A stretch of 64,000 nt of DNA from CBFDBF01 sp050291465 (GCA_050291465.1 JBNKJV010000013.1:25105-89104); one strand, 5' to 3'; counted from the first letter of the stretch, positions 25,297 to 34,557 are shown. Numbers and translations are program-made. The notes: generated from the sequence alone by a model not told the origin.

Positions 25297-26159
25297 CGGC
25301 GGCAGCTCTCCAGCATCGCCTGCGCCGCGTTGGATATGCTGCGGTTACGATGAACAACCGCACCCAGGCTTCTGCGAAGCCGGATTCCATCCACCTCCAG
25401 GACCGCGAGGGTATCGTTGTCGATCATGGTCCGGGGGAGCAGGCTCCAGCCCAGGCCGATACTCACCAGCATCTTCAAGGTTTCCAGATAGTTGGTGGAG
25501 ATGGCGATCTCGATATCCAGATGCCGAGGTGCCAGTGCCTGTTCCAGGATCATTCGGGTATAGGTGCCGCCGCCCGGCAGCACCGCAGGGAAGGCCGTAA
25601 GTTCCTTGAGGGTAACCGCCGGATTCGCTGCCAGCGGGTGCCCCTTATGCACGAGAAATTCCAATGGATCCGGCCAGATTTCGCTGATTTCCAGGTTAGG
25701 GGAGGGGGCGGTGGGGAGGGTGACTATGGCCAGCTCCAGTTCCCCGCGTTCCACCGCGCTGCAACCGGTTTCGGAATCGAGGAAACGGATATCGAGACGA
25801 ACCTCCGGATACTGTTTGCTGAAGTTGTTTAAGACCGGGGGCAGACGGTGCAGGCCGATATGGTGACTGGTTCCCATACTCAGGGTGCCTCCGACCTTCC
25901 CCGACAGATTGGACAGGGAACGCTGGATATCCGCCATCTCGTTCAGCAGCCGTTTGGCGCGGGGCAGCAGCTGTGTTCCCGCCTCGGTCAGCCCGATCTT
26001 CCTGCCGATACGGTCGAACAGCCGGGTGTCCAGTTTCTGCTCCAGGGCCGCGATGCGCTTACTGACCGCGGGCTGGGTCAGATAGAGCCGCTCCGCCGCC
26101 AGGGAGAAGGAGCCGGTCTCGGCCACCTCCACGAAGGCGTTCAGTTCGTTGAGTTCCAT
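25290..26159 (-). CDS. LysR-family transcriptional regulator
   Basis: The 289-residue regulator has the N-terminal winged helix-turn-helix of LysR proteins (ELNAFVEVAETGSFSLAAERLYLTQPAVSKRIAALEQKL) and a periplasmic-binding-protein-like effector domain from about residue 90. It is divergent from leuC, with a 125-base gap that holds a T-N11-A dyad. In Pseudomonas-type genomes a LysR gene also sits beside leuCDB. It is therefore likely to control leuC and itself in response to a pathway intermediate; the effector is not known. Confidence 0.92.
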   Translation of the reverse strand: MELNELNAFVEVAETGSFSLAAERLYLTQPAVSKRIAALEQKLDTRLFDRIGRKIGLTEAGTQLLPRAKRLLNEMADIQRSLSNLSGKVGGTLSMGTSHHIGLHRLPPVLNNFSKQYPEVRLDIRFLDSETGCSAVERGELELAIVTLPTAPSPNLEISEIWPDPLEFLVHKGHPLAANPAVTLKELTAFPAVLPGGGTYTRMILEQALAPRHLDIEIAISTNYLETLKMLVSIGLGWSLLPRTMIDNDTLAVLEVDGIRLRRSLGAVVHRNRSISNAAQAMLESCRRQ

Positions 26160-26188
26160 GCTTCGATTCCAGGACGGTTATGCCATAT

Positions 26189-26203
26189 ATTCCATTATAG
26201 AAT
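26189..26203 (+). promoter_or_regulatory. LysR-type operator (T-N11-A dyad) between lysR and leuC
   Basis: ATTC-N7-GAAT forms a symmetric dyad with T at 26190 and A at 26202, the LTTR consensus T-N11-A. It lies 30 bases upstream of the regulator start and 82 bases upstream of leuC. A weak -35/-10 pair for leuC (TTATGA at 26209, TATACA at 26232, 17-base spacing) lies just downstream, the usual position for activation. The dyad is clear; control of leuC is inferred. Confidence 0.6.
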
Positions 26204-26284
26204 CATATTTATGAAAAAGATGAATTTGTTTTATACATACCGGTTGGCTACTATTCAGCCATCAACAACCTGGAATTCAAGAAC

Positions 26285-27691
26285 ATGAGCGCGAAAACAC
26301 TCTACGACAAACTCTGGGAAGCGCATCTGGTCCGCACCGACGAGGACGGAACCGCGTTGCTCTATATCGATCGGCAACTGGTGCATGAGGTGACCTCGCC
26401 GCAGGCCTTCGAGGGACTGCGCATGGCGGGCCGTAAACCCTGGCGTCCCGACGCCAATATCGCCACGCCGGACCATAACGTCCCCACCCTCGGTCGGGCC
26501 GACGGCATCGACGATCCCGTCGCCCGTCTGCAGGTGGAGACCCTGGATCGGAATTGCGAAGAGTTCGGTATCACCGAATTCGGCATGGACGATATCCGCC
26601 AGGGGGTGGTGCATGTGATGGGGCCGGAGCAGGGCGCCACCCTGCCGGGTATGACCGTGGTCTGCGGTGATTCCCACACCGCCACCCATGGCGCCTTCGG
26701 TGCCTTGGCTTTCGGTATCGGGACCTCGGAGGTGGAGCATGTAATGGCCACCCAGTGCCTGATCCAGAAGAAGTCCAGGACCATGCTGGTACAGGTGGAC
26801 GGCAAGGCGGCACCCGGAGTGACCGGCAAGGACATCATCCTGGCGGTGATCGGTAGGATCGGTACCGCCGGCGGCACCGGCTACGTGATTGAGTTTGCAG
26901 GCGAGGCCATCCGCGATCTCTCCATGGAGGGGCGCATGACTGTCTGCAACATGGCCATCGAGGGCGGCGCCCGCGCCGGCATCATCGCGGTGGACGAAAA
27001 GACCATCGATTACGTCAAAGGACGTCCCTACGCCCCCGATGGCGAGATGTGGGATCGGGCGGTGGCGGCGTGGCAGCAGTTGCACAGCGATGAGGGTGCC
27101 CGCTTCGATACGGTGGTGACCATTGATGCCGCGGCCATCGAGCCGCAGGTGACCTGGGGTACGTCGCCGGAGATGGTCCTTCCGGTATCGGCCAGGGTGC
27201 CTGATCCGGCGGCGGAAGCGGATCCGGTAAAGGCGGAAGGCATGCGCCGCGCCCTGGAGTACATGGGACTGGAAGCGGGCGCCCCCATCTCGGAGATCCG
27301 GCCGGACCATGTATTTATCGGCTCCTGTACCAACGGCCGTATCGAAGACCTGCGTGCGGCCGCCGTGGTGGCCAAGGGTCGTAAGGTGGCGGACAACATC
27401 AGACAGGCGCTGGTGGTACCGGGTACGGGTCTGGTGAAGCAGCAGGCGGAAGCGGAGGGTCTGGACAAGATCTTCATCGAGGCCGGTTTTGAATGGCGTG
27501 AACCGGGTTGTTCCATGTGCCTGGCCATGAACGCCGACCGGCTGCAGCCGGGTGACCGTTGCGCCTCCACCTCCAACCGCAACTTCGAGGGGCGGCAGGG
27601 GCAGGGGGGACGCACCCATCTGGTGAGTCCGGCCATGGCGGCAGCCGCCGCGGTAACCGGCCGTTTTGTGGATATAAGGGAATTAACTTAG
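26285..27691 (+). CDS. leuC: 3-isopropylmalate dehydratase large subunit
   Basis: LeuC with LeuD isomerises 2-isopropylmalate to 3-isopropylmalate in leucine synthesis. The 468-residue length is normal. The [4Fe-4S] ligand cysteines are present in VFIGSCTNGRIEDL (about residue 347) and EPGCSMCLAMN (about 407 and 410). Substrate-site segments include HEVTSPQAFEGL, PDHNVPT and CGDSHTATHGAFGALAFGIGTSEVEHV. leuD and leuB follow, forming leuCDB with repeat elements in both gaps. Regulation by the divergent LysR protein is likely. Confidence 0.98.
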   Translation: MSAKTLYDKLWEAHLVRTDEDGTALLYIDRQLVHEVTSPQAFEGLRMAGRKPWRPDANIATPDHNVPTLGRADGIDDPVARLQVETLDRNCEEFGITEFGMDDIRQGVVHVMGPEQGATLPGMTVVCGDSHTATHGAFGALAFGIGTSEVEHVMATQCLIQKKSRTMLVQVDGKAAPGVTGKDIILAVIGRIGTAGGTGYVIEFAGEAIRDLSMEGRMTVCNMAIEGGARAGIIAVDEKTIDYVKGRPYAPDGEMWDRAVAAWQQLHSDEGARFDTVVTIDAAAIEPQVTWGTSPEMVLPVSARVPDPAAEADPVKAEGMRRALEYMGLEAGAPISEIRPDHVFIGSCTNGRIEDLRAAAVVAKGRKVADNIRQALVVPGTGLVKQQAEAEGLDKIFIEAGFEWREPGCSMCLAMNADRLQPGDRCASTSNRNFEGRQGQGGRTHLVSPAMAAAAAVTGRFVDIRELT

Positions 27692-27753
27692 CCACGGAGA
27701 CACAGAGCCCGCAGAGACAACAGTTTTACTCTGTGTCCTCCGTGCCTCTGTGG
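27691..27753. repeat. CACAGAG-type palindromic dispersed repeat
   Basis: GCCACGGAGACACAGAG at the left is answered by CTCTGTGTCCTCCGTG and CCTCTGTGGC at the right, giving a long imperfect hairpin of about 63 bases. It begins on the last base of the leuC stop codon and ends just before leuD. The same element recurs in many other gaps of this window. Confidence 0.85.
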
Positions 27754-27770
27754 CTGACCTGGAGACGATG

Positions 27771-28412
27771 ATGAATAGATTTGAATTATTTACCGGTGTG
27801 GTGGCGCCGTTGGATCGTGCCAACGTGGACACCGACGCCATAATTCCGAAACAGTTTCTGAAGTCCATCAAACGGACCGGATTCGGACCCTATCTGTTCG
27901 ATGAGTGGCGTTATATGGACCACGGCGAGCCGGACATGGACTGTAGCAACCGGCCGCGTAATCCCGATTTCATGCTTAACGATCCTCGTTATGCGAGTGC
28001 GCGGATTTTGCTGGCGCGGGACAACTTCGGTTGTGGCTCTTCCCGGGAGCATGCGCCGTGGGCGTTGGCCGATTTCGGTTTCAAGGTGATCATCGCCCCC
28101 AGCTTTGCGGATATCTTTTTTAACAACAGCTTTAAGAACGGGCTGCTTCCCATCAAGCTGGATGCCGGAGTTGTGGACGGGTTGTTCAAAAAGGCGAGCG
28201 GGGAACGGGCGCTGGAGATCACGGTGGATCTGGCGGCGCAGGAACTGCGCCTTGCCGACGGCGAAGTGATTCCGTTCGAAGTGGATGAGTTCCGCAAACA
28301 CTGTCTGCTCGAAGGTCTGGACGACATCGGCCTCACCCTGCGGCACGCGGACGAGATCAAGGCCTTCGAACAGCAACGGCGCGAACAGGCCCCGTGGGTA
28401 TTCGGAGATTAG
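27771..28412 (+). CDS. leuD: 3-isopropylmalate dehydratase small subunit
   Basis: This is the swivelling small subunit that pairs with LeuC. The 213-residue product has VVAPLDRANVDTDAIIPKQFLKSIKRTG near the N-terminus and NFGCGSSREHAPWAL around residue 83, both family hallmarks. ATG 27771 is chosen because GGAG at 27761-27764 lies six bases upstream; upstream in-frame starts would run into the repeat element. Translation may therefore depend on sequence bordering the repeat. leuB follows after a gap with a second repeat family. Confidence 0.97.
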   Translation: MNRFELFTGVVAPLDRANVDTDAIIPKQFLKSIKRTGFGPYLFDEWRYMDHGEPDMDCSNRPRNPDFMLNDPRYASARILLARDNFGCGSSREHAPWALADFGFKVIIAPSFADIFFNNSFKNGLLPIKLDAGVVDGLFKKASGERALEITVDLAAQELRLADGEVIPFEVDEFRKHCLLEGLDDIGLTLRHADEIKAFEQQRREQAPWVFGD

Positions 28413-28430
28413 TGCGGATCGGAAATATGG

Positions 28431-28635
28431 AGATTTAACGCGGAGAACGCCAAGACGCAGAGACGCAAAGGTTGGATAAGTTTTTTTGTTGTTATACCGG
28501 CGTATTCCGGAATTCAGAAGGATCGAATCTGTTTAGCCGGGGTTTTCTCCGGGTAAGAGGATTAAGCAGAAGTTTCTAAATTGGAATCTAATTTTCTTTG
28601 CGACTTTGTGCCTCTGCGTCCTTTGCGTTTAATTC
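28431..28635. repeat. paired TTTAACGCGGAG / CTTTGCGTTT dispersed repeat
   Basis: Two half-elements (28431-28474 and 28590-28635) face each other in the leuD-leuB gap. The left reads AACGCGGAGAACGCCAAGACG and the right is its approximate inverted complement. About 115 unrelated bases lie between. It is a variant of the CACAGAG family (A/C-rich halves, same layout), seen again at 39108 and 49823. Confidence 0.75.
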
Positions 28636-28699
28636 CGATCCTTCAGGTAGCGATTAGTCCAAGCTTTATCGGTGTGTTAAATAGAATTCAGGAACAATC

Positions 28700-29773
28700 A
28701 TGAGCAAAAAAATATTGGTATTGCCGGGTGACGGCATAGGGCAGGAGATCATGGCCGAGGCGGTGAAGGTCCTGGACTGCCTGCGTAACGACCACGGTCT
28801 GCAGGTGGAGCTGGACCATGCGTTGGTGGGTGGTTGCGCCTACGACGAGACCGGTTCCCCGCTGCCGGAGGAGACACTGGCCAAGGCGCGAGAGGCGGAC
28901 GCGGTGCTGCTGGGTGCCGTGGGCGGTATCAAGTGGGAGTCGCTGGACTATTCGGTACGTCCCGAACGGGGTCTGCTGGGTCTGCGCAAGGAGCTGGGGC
29001 TGTTCGCCAACCTGCGACCCGCCATCCTCTATCCGCAGCTTGCGGATGCCTCCACTCTGAAGCCGGAGGTGGTTTCGGGTCTCGATATCATGATCGTGCG
29101 CGAGCTGACCGGCGGTATCTATTTCGGCGGTCCGCGGGGTATACGCGAGCTGGAATCCGGTGAAAAGGAGGGTTTCAACACCCTGGTCTATCGTGAGTCG
29201 GAAGTGGACCGCATCGTGCGGGTGGCCATGGATATCGCCATGAAGCGCGGCAGGCGGGTCTGTTCGGTGGACAAGGCCAACGTGCTGGAGGTGACCGAGC
29301 TGTGGCGCGACGTAGCGATCAAGGTCGGGGAGGAGTATCCGGATGTGGAGCTTTCCCATATGTACGTGGACAATGCAGCCATGCAGCTGGTCAAGTGGCC
29401 GAAACAGTTTGACGTTATGGTGACCACCAACATGTTCGGCGATATTCTTTCCGATTGTGCCGCCATGTTGACCGGTTCCATCGGTATGTTGCCTTCCGCT
29501 TCCCTGGACGCAAACGGAAAGGGCATGTATGAGCCGATCCACGGTTCCGCTCCCGATATCGCCGGCAAGGGCGTAGCCAACCCGCTGGCGACTATCCTGT
29601 CGGTGGCCATGATGCTGCGTTACTCATTGGATGAACCCGCCATGGCGGAACGAATCGAAAAGGCCGTGGACAAAGTACTTAACGATGGATTGCGTACCCA
29701 GGACATCATGTCCGACGGCATGAAGCAGGTGGGCACCGTGGAGATGGGCGACGCCGTGCTGGCGGCGCTTTAA
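28700..29773 (+). CDS. leuB: 3-isopropylmalate dehydrogenase
   Basis: LeuB oxidises and decarboxylates 3-isopropylmalate to 2-ketoisocaproate with NAD+. The 357-residue protein starts KKILVLPGDGIGQEIMAEAVKVL and shows the substrate arginines in LLGLRKELGLFANLRPA, the RELTGGIYFG motif, the catalytic Lys in VDKANVLEVTELWR and the metal-binding Asp in TTNMFGDILSDCAAMLTGS. NAD specificity is suggested by GSAPDIAGKGVANPLATILS. It completes leuCDB. An ATG at 28700 with AGGAACA upstream is a reasonable start. Confidence 0.98.
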   Translation: MSKKILVLPGDGIGQEIMAEAVKVLDCLRNDHGLQVELDHALVGGCAYDETGSPLPEETLAKAREADAVLLGAVGGIKWESLDYSVRPERGLLGLRKELGLFANLRPAILYPQLADASTLKPEVVSGLDIMIVRELTGGIYFGGPRGIRELESGEKEGFNTLVYRESEVDRIVRVAMDIAMKRGRRVCSVDKANVLEVTELWRDVAIKVGEEYPDVELSHMYVDNAAMQLVKWPKQFDVMVTTNMFGDILSDCAAMLTGSIGMLPSASLDANGKGMYEPIHGSAPDIAGKGVANPLATILSVAMMLRYSLDEPAMAERIEKAVDKVLNDGLRTQDIMSDGMKQVGTVEMGDAVLAAL

Positions 29774-29786
29774 AGCTATTTTTATT

Positions 29787-29874
29787 TGCCACAGAGACAC
29801 AGAGCGCACAGAGTTGTGAAACGTAAAGGCAATACAGGGGGGGCAGTCTCTGTGTGGCGTCCGTAGTTATAGTA
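29787..29874. repeat. CACAGAG-type palindromic dispersed repeat (first of a pair)
   Basis: The element starts TTGCCACAGAGACACAGAG after leuB and ends with CTCTGTGTGGCGTCCG. The interior (ACGTAAAGGCAATACAGGG) resembles the interior of the neighbouring copy at 29888. So not only the ends but also the middle has been copied, as expected of a duplicated unit. Confidence 0.85.
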
Positions 29875-29887
29875 TCGACGTCATTCT

Positions 29888-29981
29888 ATTGGTCACAGAG
29901 ACACGGAGTGGACGGAGTTGCGTAAGCCAAAAGTGATACAAGGGGTATTCTCTGTGATCTCTGTGTCTCCGTGGCAAGTGC
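29888..29981. repeat. CACAGAG-type palindromic dispersed repeat (second of a pair)
   Basis: GGTCACAGAGACACGGAG at the left and CTCTGTGTCTCCGTGGCAAG at the right bracket a short core. It lies directly in front of asd, whose start codon is about 25 bases beyond, so any asd promoter must lie in or beyond the pair of repeats. Confidence 0.85.
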
Positions 29982-30005
29982 ATTTTTTAATTAAGAGAAA
30001 TTGAA

Positions 30006-31121
30006 ATGAAACGGGTTGGTTTTGTAGGTTGGCGCGGTATGGTCGGTTCGGTCCTTATGGACCGGATGCGGGCGGAGGGTGATTTCGCTCTGATTGAGGA
30101 GCCGGTGTTTTTTACCACGTCACAAGTCGGTCAGGACGGTCCGGATGTGGGTCACGGGGCGCAACCGCTCGAGGATGCCTCCGATATTGACACGCTCAAG
30201 ACGATGGATGCCATCGTTACCTGTCAGGGCGGCGGCTACACCTCAGAGGTGTTCCCGAAACTGCGCGCCGCGGGTTGGGATGGTTACTGGATCGATGCCG
30301 CATCGACCCTGAGGATGGAGAAAGAGAGCATTATTATCCTCGATCCCGTCAACGGCGACCTGATCAGGGATTCCATCCGGGCCGGGACAAAAGACTACAT
30401 CGGAGGTAACTGTACGGTCAGCCTGATGCTTATGGCCCTCGGTGGTCTGTTCCGCGAAGGGCTGGTGGAGTGGATGACCGCCATGACCTATCAGGCCGCC
30501 TCCGGAGCGGGGGCTCAGAACATGCGTGAGCTTCTGGCTCAGATGGGGAGTGCCCACGATGCTGTGAAGCCGCTTCTGGACGACCCCGCCTCGGCGATCC
30601 TGAAGATCGATCAACGGGTGTCCGACACCCTGCGCAGCGACGCTTTCCCAACGGAAAACTTTGGTGTTCCTCTTGCCGGCAGTCTGATCCCCTGGATCGA
30701 CAAGCAGTTGGAGAACGGTCAGAGCCGCGAGGAGTGGAAGGGCAGTGTTGAAACCAACAAGATCCTGGGGCGGGAAGCGAACCCGATCCCTATCGACGGC
30801 ATCTGTGTGCGCATCGGGGCCATGCGTTCTCACAGTCAGGCGTTGACTATAAAACTGGTGAAGGATGTTCCGGTTTCCGAAATTGAAGGGATGCTCGCTT
30901 CGGCCAATGACTGGGTAAAGGTGATTCCCAACGAACGCGAGCGATCCATACAGGAGCTGACACCCGCGGCGGTGACCGGTACCCTCAGCGTCCCCGTGGG
31001 GCGTGTGCGAAAACTCGCCATGGGTGGAGAGTATCTTTCCGCCTTTACCGTTGGCGATCAGCTGTTGTGGGGTGCGGCGGAACCCCTGCGCCGTATGGTG
31101 CGGATTCTTATGGAGCAGTGA
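30006..31121 (+). CDS. asd: aspartate-semialdehyde dehydrogenase
   Basis: Asd reduces aspartyl phosphate to aspartate semialdehyde with NADPH, feeding lysine, threonine, methionine and diaminopimelate. The 371-residue length fits the gamma-type enzyme. Visible signatures are VGFVGWRGMVGSVLMDRM at the N-terminus, the catalytic Cys in GGNCTVSLMLMALGGL near residue 136, and RIGAMRSHSQALTIKL with the active-site His. It follows leuB as in Pseudomonas. A terminator-like hairpin lies just after the stop. Confidence 0.98.
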   Translation: MKRVGFVGWRGMVGSVLMDRMRAEGDFALIEEPVFFTTSQVGQDGPDVGHGAQPLEDASDIDTLKTMDAIVTCQGGGYTSEVFPKLRAAGWDGYWIDAASTLRMEKESIIILDPVNGDLIRDSIRAGTKDYIGGNCTVSLMLMALGGLFREGLVEWMTAMTYQAASGAGAQNMRELLAQMGSAHDAVKPLLDDPASAILKIDQRVSDTLRSDAFPTENFGVPLAGSLIPWIDKQLENGQSREEWKGSVETNKILGREANPIPIDGICVRIGAMRSHSQALTIKLVKDVPVSEIEGMLASANDWVKVIPNERERSIQELTPAAVTGTLSVPVGRVRKLAMGGEYLSAFTVGDQLLWGAAEPLRRMVRILMEQ

Positions 31122-31125
31122 CCGA

Positions 31126-31173
31126 CAGTCCCTTCCCCTGAGGCGGTGCGGGGAAAGGGCTGACGGTTTTTTC
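31126..31173 (+). terminator. probable intrinsic terminator after asd
   Basis: CAGTCCCTTCCC (31126-31137) pairs with GGGAAAGGGCTG (31151-31162) with two wobble pairs and one mismatch. A T6 run follows at 31167-31172. It starts five bases after the asd stop codon and would end the leu-asd transcript. Confidence 0.75.
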
Positions 31174-31446
31174 TCGTAGCGACCCTCGGTCTGTCTTAAT
31201 CTCCGCGCACCGCAGGGGTGTGCACGTTTACCTTGGGATAGGAATAAATGGCGGTATTGAATTACATAAGGATTCGTCAGCTGATGCGATGATCTTCAGC
31301 CGCGATTGCCGAATCGCCCGCTCAGAAGGGTTTTTTTTGGAGCATTCCGGGAAGAAATTTCCCATTTCAGCGGCCGGAATTTGTGGATCCTGTCCAATAA
31401 TATTTGAAAATGTGCAGCAATCAACAGTATTCAAGTGGCTGAAATT
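31174..31446. other. AT-rich intergenic region upstream of fimV
   Basis: No convincing gene is seen between the asd terminator and the fimV promoter. A 77-codon frame at 31220-31453 exists but has no ribosome site or family resemblance and runs into the promoter. The stretch is poorer in GC than its neighbours and carries none of the dispersed repeats. Confidence 0.5.
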
Positions 31447-31475
31447 TTGGTAAAAAGTTATTTATAAGCTATAGT
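31447..31475 (+). promoter_or_regulatory. sigma70-type promoter for fimV
   Basis: TTGGTA at 31447-31452 and TATAGT at 31470-31475 are separated by exactly 17 bases. Transcription would start near 31482 and leave a leader of about 158 bases before the fimV start codon at 31640. Confidence 0.65.
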
Positions 31476-31639
31476 TAGCGGGGAAATGTTAAGTTCATTC
31501 TACGTTTGGTATGGAACCGAGCGAGAGGGTAATGGGGAAAATTGCCCCAGTTTGGCAACAATTGGGAGCCGGTTTTACCGGTGTCTTCATGTGCAGATCG
31601 CTTAATTCAGGTTGTGACTGTGCAGATTAAGGGGGAAAT

Positions 31640-34399
31640 ATGATCCGTAAATCGTCCCTGGTTTTGGCGCTGGCGCTCAGTGTGGCCACGTCCGGCGCGC
31701 AGGCACTTGGATTGGGCGATATCGATCTGAAATCGGCGTTAAATCAGAATTTTAACGCCGATATCACGTTGTTATCGGTAGAGAAAGGGACGCTGGACGA
31801 TGTTCGGGTCGCACTGGCGTCGCCCGAAGCGTTTGAGCAGGCCGGTGTTGAACGGCCGTACCTTCTTTCCAGGCTCTACTTCAAGCCGGAGCGGCTGGAG
31901 GATGGTCGTGCGGTAATTCGCGTCACTTCACGGGAACCGATCCGCGAGCCTTTCCTCAATTTCGTCATTGAAGTCAACTGGCCGAAAGGACGCCTGTTGC
32001 GGGAGTATACGGTCCTGCTTGATCCTCCCGTCACTCTTGAGCGCAAACCGGCGCCGGTAGAGGCCCCGGTTGCGGCCCCTGAGGCAGCCCCCGAAGTCGC
32101 CCCTGAAACCGCCACTGAAACTGCGGCTGTTACCGCCCCGGCCACCCCCGCCGGCGAGGCAACCGAGATCGCAATGGAAGAAGGCGTTGTCAGCGGTGAG
32201 TACGGGCCGGTTAAAACGGGCGATTCCCTGTGGGTTATCGCCGAGCGTTCCATGCATCAGGGCGCGGATATCAACCAGATGATGATGGCGATCTATCGCG
32301 CCAACCCGAAGGCATTTTTCAATAACAACATCAACAATCTGAAGGCGGGTCAGATCCTGCGGATACCGGATCGTGAAGAGACGATGGGTATCAGTCGACG
32401 CGAGGCCCGGGACCAGTACGGTGAACACCTCAATGCTTGGATGGCGGAGAAGCAGGCCGCGGCGGTGGTTGCGACAGAGGCGGAAGTGAAACCGGAAACA
32501 CAGCCGGAGGTGAAACCGGGAGCCGGGACTACCGAGGCGGCAGCCGGACCGGGAGCAGCTGAGGGAACCGCAGCCGAAAAGCCTGAGGTTCAGGACGCGG
32601 AGCTGAAGATTGCAACCGCACGTCCCGAGGGCGAAGGTGAGGCGGGTGCCGCGGAAGAAGCCGCGACGGAAGAGACCATCGCACGTCTCAAGCAGGAGCT
32701 GTTGATAGCCAAAGAAGATGCTGAATCCGCCCGTCTGGAGGGCAGTGAACAGCATTCCCGGGTTGTGGAACTGGAAAGCCAGTTGGCGGATCTGCAACGT
32801 CTCCTTGATCTGAAGAGCGAACAGCTGGCGCAACTTCAGGCCGGCCTTTCCGAGGCCGAGCAGCTCCCCGAAGAGGCGCCTGCGGAAGAGGCGGCTCCTG
32901 AGACGCCGACGGAGGAAGTGGTAACTGCAGAGACGCCGGCGGAAGAGGTTGCTGCGGAAACACCTGAAACCGAGGCACCGACGGCGGCTGCGGAAGGGGA
33001 AGAGGTGGTGTTGGATATACCGGCTGAGGGTGAAGCGGCCATGGAGCTTGCCCCCGAAGCAGGAATGGCGACGGAAGAGGCCGCCGTGCCCCCAGAGACG
33101 GAACCGGTTCCCGCGGAAGCGGTGGTCGAGCCTGAACAACCGGTACCGCCGGTGGTTACCGAGGTGCAGCCGCCCGAGCCGAAACCTGCCCCCAAACCCC
33201 AGCCCAAACCGGAGAAAAAGCCCGGATTGCTTGGCGGCCTGGTGGATGAGACCACCGGCATCATAGCGGGTATTGGGCTTGTTGCGGTGCTTCTGCTGGT
33301 GATGTGGCTGATGCGTAGCCGCAAATCGGGGCAGGAGGAATTCGAAGAGAGCATTCTGATTGAAGGCGGAAATGAAGGGCTTACCGATACCGCATTGCAG
33401 GATGCGGATGAAGTGCTGGGCCAGACCGACGAGACCTCCTTCCTCAGCGATTTCTCGCCCAGTGATATCGATGCTCTTCAGGATGAGACCGGGGAAGTCG
33501 ATCCCCTCGCCGAAGCGGACGTCTATATCGCCTATGGTCGTTACCAGCAGGCTGAAGAGCTGTTGAAGCAGGCCATCGACAGGGAACCGGAACGACATGC
33601 ACTCAGATATAAGATGTTTGAGATCTTTTACGCGGTGAAGGATGCCAATGGTTTCGTCGCGCTGGCGGAAGAGTTGGCGGGAACGCCGGTCCAGTTTGCG
33701 GACTCGGCGGCATGGGAGAAGGTTGTCTCCATGGGCAAGGAACTTGCACCGTCTCATGAGCTGTTTGCCGGAGGTAAACCGATGCCGAGCGAGAGTCCGG
33801 GGGACGAGGTTGTCGCTCTGGATGAAGAACTCGGTGTTGAGACCACCGGTTTCGATCTGGACGCCATCGCTACGGAGGAAGAGGAAACACCCGACACCAC
33901 CGCGGATGAACTGGCGGATCTGGATCTCGATGATATCGCCGCCAGCCTGGACGATGACGTGGAAGCCGAAGCGCCGGTAGGAGAGGCCTCTGATTTTGAT
34001 CTTGAATTGGATAGCGCCTTTACCGAACTTGAAGGTGGTGAACTGGAGGATATGGGTCTCGATCTGGCTCAGGCAGGTTCGGAGGTGGAGGACGAGGGAA
34101 GCTCCGATATGCTGGATCTCGGAGGAGAGACAGCAGCCTCAGAAGAAGAAAAGATCGTCGATTTCCCGGCCGAGGATATGGTCGCGGACGATTTGTCTCT
34201 CGATGAGTTGGGCGGCGGTATGGAGGCGGCGCTGGAGGGAGGCGATGACGATGAGGTGAGTACCAAACTCGATCTTGCCCGTGCCTACCTTGATATGGGT
34301 GATCCCGAGGGCGCCAGTGATATTATCGATGAAGTCCTGGCGGAAGGGAATGCGGATCAGAAGCGGGAGGCGCAGCAACTGAGAGACCAGCTCTCCTGA
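31640..34399 (+). CDS. fimV: FimV/HubP-type polar landmark and motility protein
   Basis: FimV-family proteins span the inner membrane, bind peptidoglycan and organise the cell pole and type IV pili. The 919-residue protein has a signal peptide (1-22), the FimV N-terminal domain (23-135, starting LGLGDIDLKSALNQNFNADI), a LysM domain near 192-250 (VKTGDSLWVIAERS to AGQILRIPD), a coiled coil near 345-410, long Ala/Glu/Pro-rich repeats, one transmembrane helix near 545-562, a TPR-like part near 630-680, a very acidic segment, and the conserved FimV C-terminal helices (KLDLARAYLDMGDPEGA) at the end. The ribosome site GGGGGA precedes the ATG. truA follows as in Pseudomonas. Confidence 0.95.
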   Translation: MIRKSSLVLALALSVATSGAQALGLGDIDLKSALNQNFNADITLLSVEKGTLDDVRVALASPEAFEQAGVERPYLLSRLYFKPERLEDGRAVIRVTSREPIREPFLNFVIEVNWPKGRLLREYTVLLDPPVTLERKPAPVEAPVAAPEAAPEVAPETATETAAVTAPATPAGEATEIAMEEGVVSGEYGPVKTGDSLWVIAERSMHQGADINQMMMAIYRANPKAFFNNNINNLKAGQILRIPDREETMGISRREARDQYGEHLNAWMAEKQAAAVVATEAEVKPETQPEVKPGAGTTEAAAGPGAAEGTAAEKPEVQDAELKIATARPEGEGEAGAAEEAATEETIARLKQELLIAKEDAESARLEGSEQHSRVVELESQLADLQRLLDLKSEQLAQLQAGLSEAEQLPEEAPAEEAAPETPTEEVVTAETPAEEVAAETPETEAPTAAAEGEEVVLDIPAEGEAAMELAPEAGMATEEAAVPPETEPVPAEAVVEPEQPVPPVVTEVQPPEPKPAPKPQPKPEKKPGLLGGLVDETTGIIAGIGLVAVLLLVMWLMRSRKSGQEEFEESILIEGGNEGLTDTALQDADEVLGQTDETSFLSDFSPSDIDALQDETGEVDPLAEADVYIAYGRYQQAEELLKQAIDREPERHALRYKMFEIFYAVKDANGFVALAEELAGTPVQFADSAAWEKVVSMGKELAPSHELFAGGKPMPSESPGDEVVALDEELGVETTGFDLDAIATEEEETPDTTADELADLDLDDIAASLDDDVEAEAPVGEASDFDLELDSAFTELEGGELEDMGLDLAQAGSEVEDEGSSDMLDLGGETAASEEEKIVDFPAEDMVADDLSLDELGGGMEAALEGGDDDEVSTKLDLARAYLDMGDPEGASDIIDEVLAEGNADQKREAQQLRDQLS

Positions 34400-34439
34400 G
34401 ATGATCGGTTTCTAGAATCTTACACTGTCGGAGACAGGG

Positions 34440-34467
34440 AGAGAGGCGCACCTTGGTGCGCCTCTCT
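34440..34467 (+). terminator. perfect 13-bp palindrome after fimV, probable terminator
   Basis: AGAGAGGCGCACC and its exact reverse complement GGTGCGCCTCTCT are separated by two bases. The T content after it is low, so it may act as a factor-dependent or bidirectional terminator or a message-stabilising hairpin. It lies 40 bases after the fimV stop codon. Confidence 0.6.
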
Positions 34468-34557
34468 GCGTTAAGATGGTATTCGATCCCGGATTCGAAA
34501 GGTTCCGTGTCCGCCGGCGACCGGATCTGTTATTGAAATATGAAGGAACTGTAATTA

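Noticed and set aside
27691..29981. CACAGAG repeats considered as a CRISPR array
   Set aside because: Units are palindromic elements of 60-90 bases scattered between genes, not regular repeats with similar-length spacers, and no cas genes are present.
31220..31453. 77-codon frame between asd and fimV
   Set aside because: No ribosome site, no family resemblance, and it runs into the fimV promoter.
31928..33757. 609-residue open frame antisense to fimV
   Set aside because: It mirrors the repetitive Ala/Glu-rich part of fimV, giving Arg/Phe/Leu-rich low-complexity protein without motifs.
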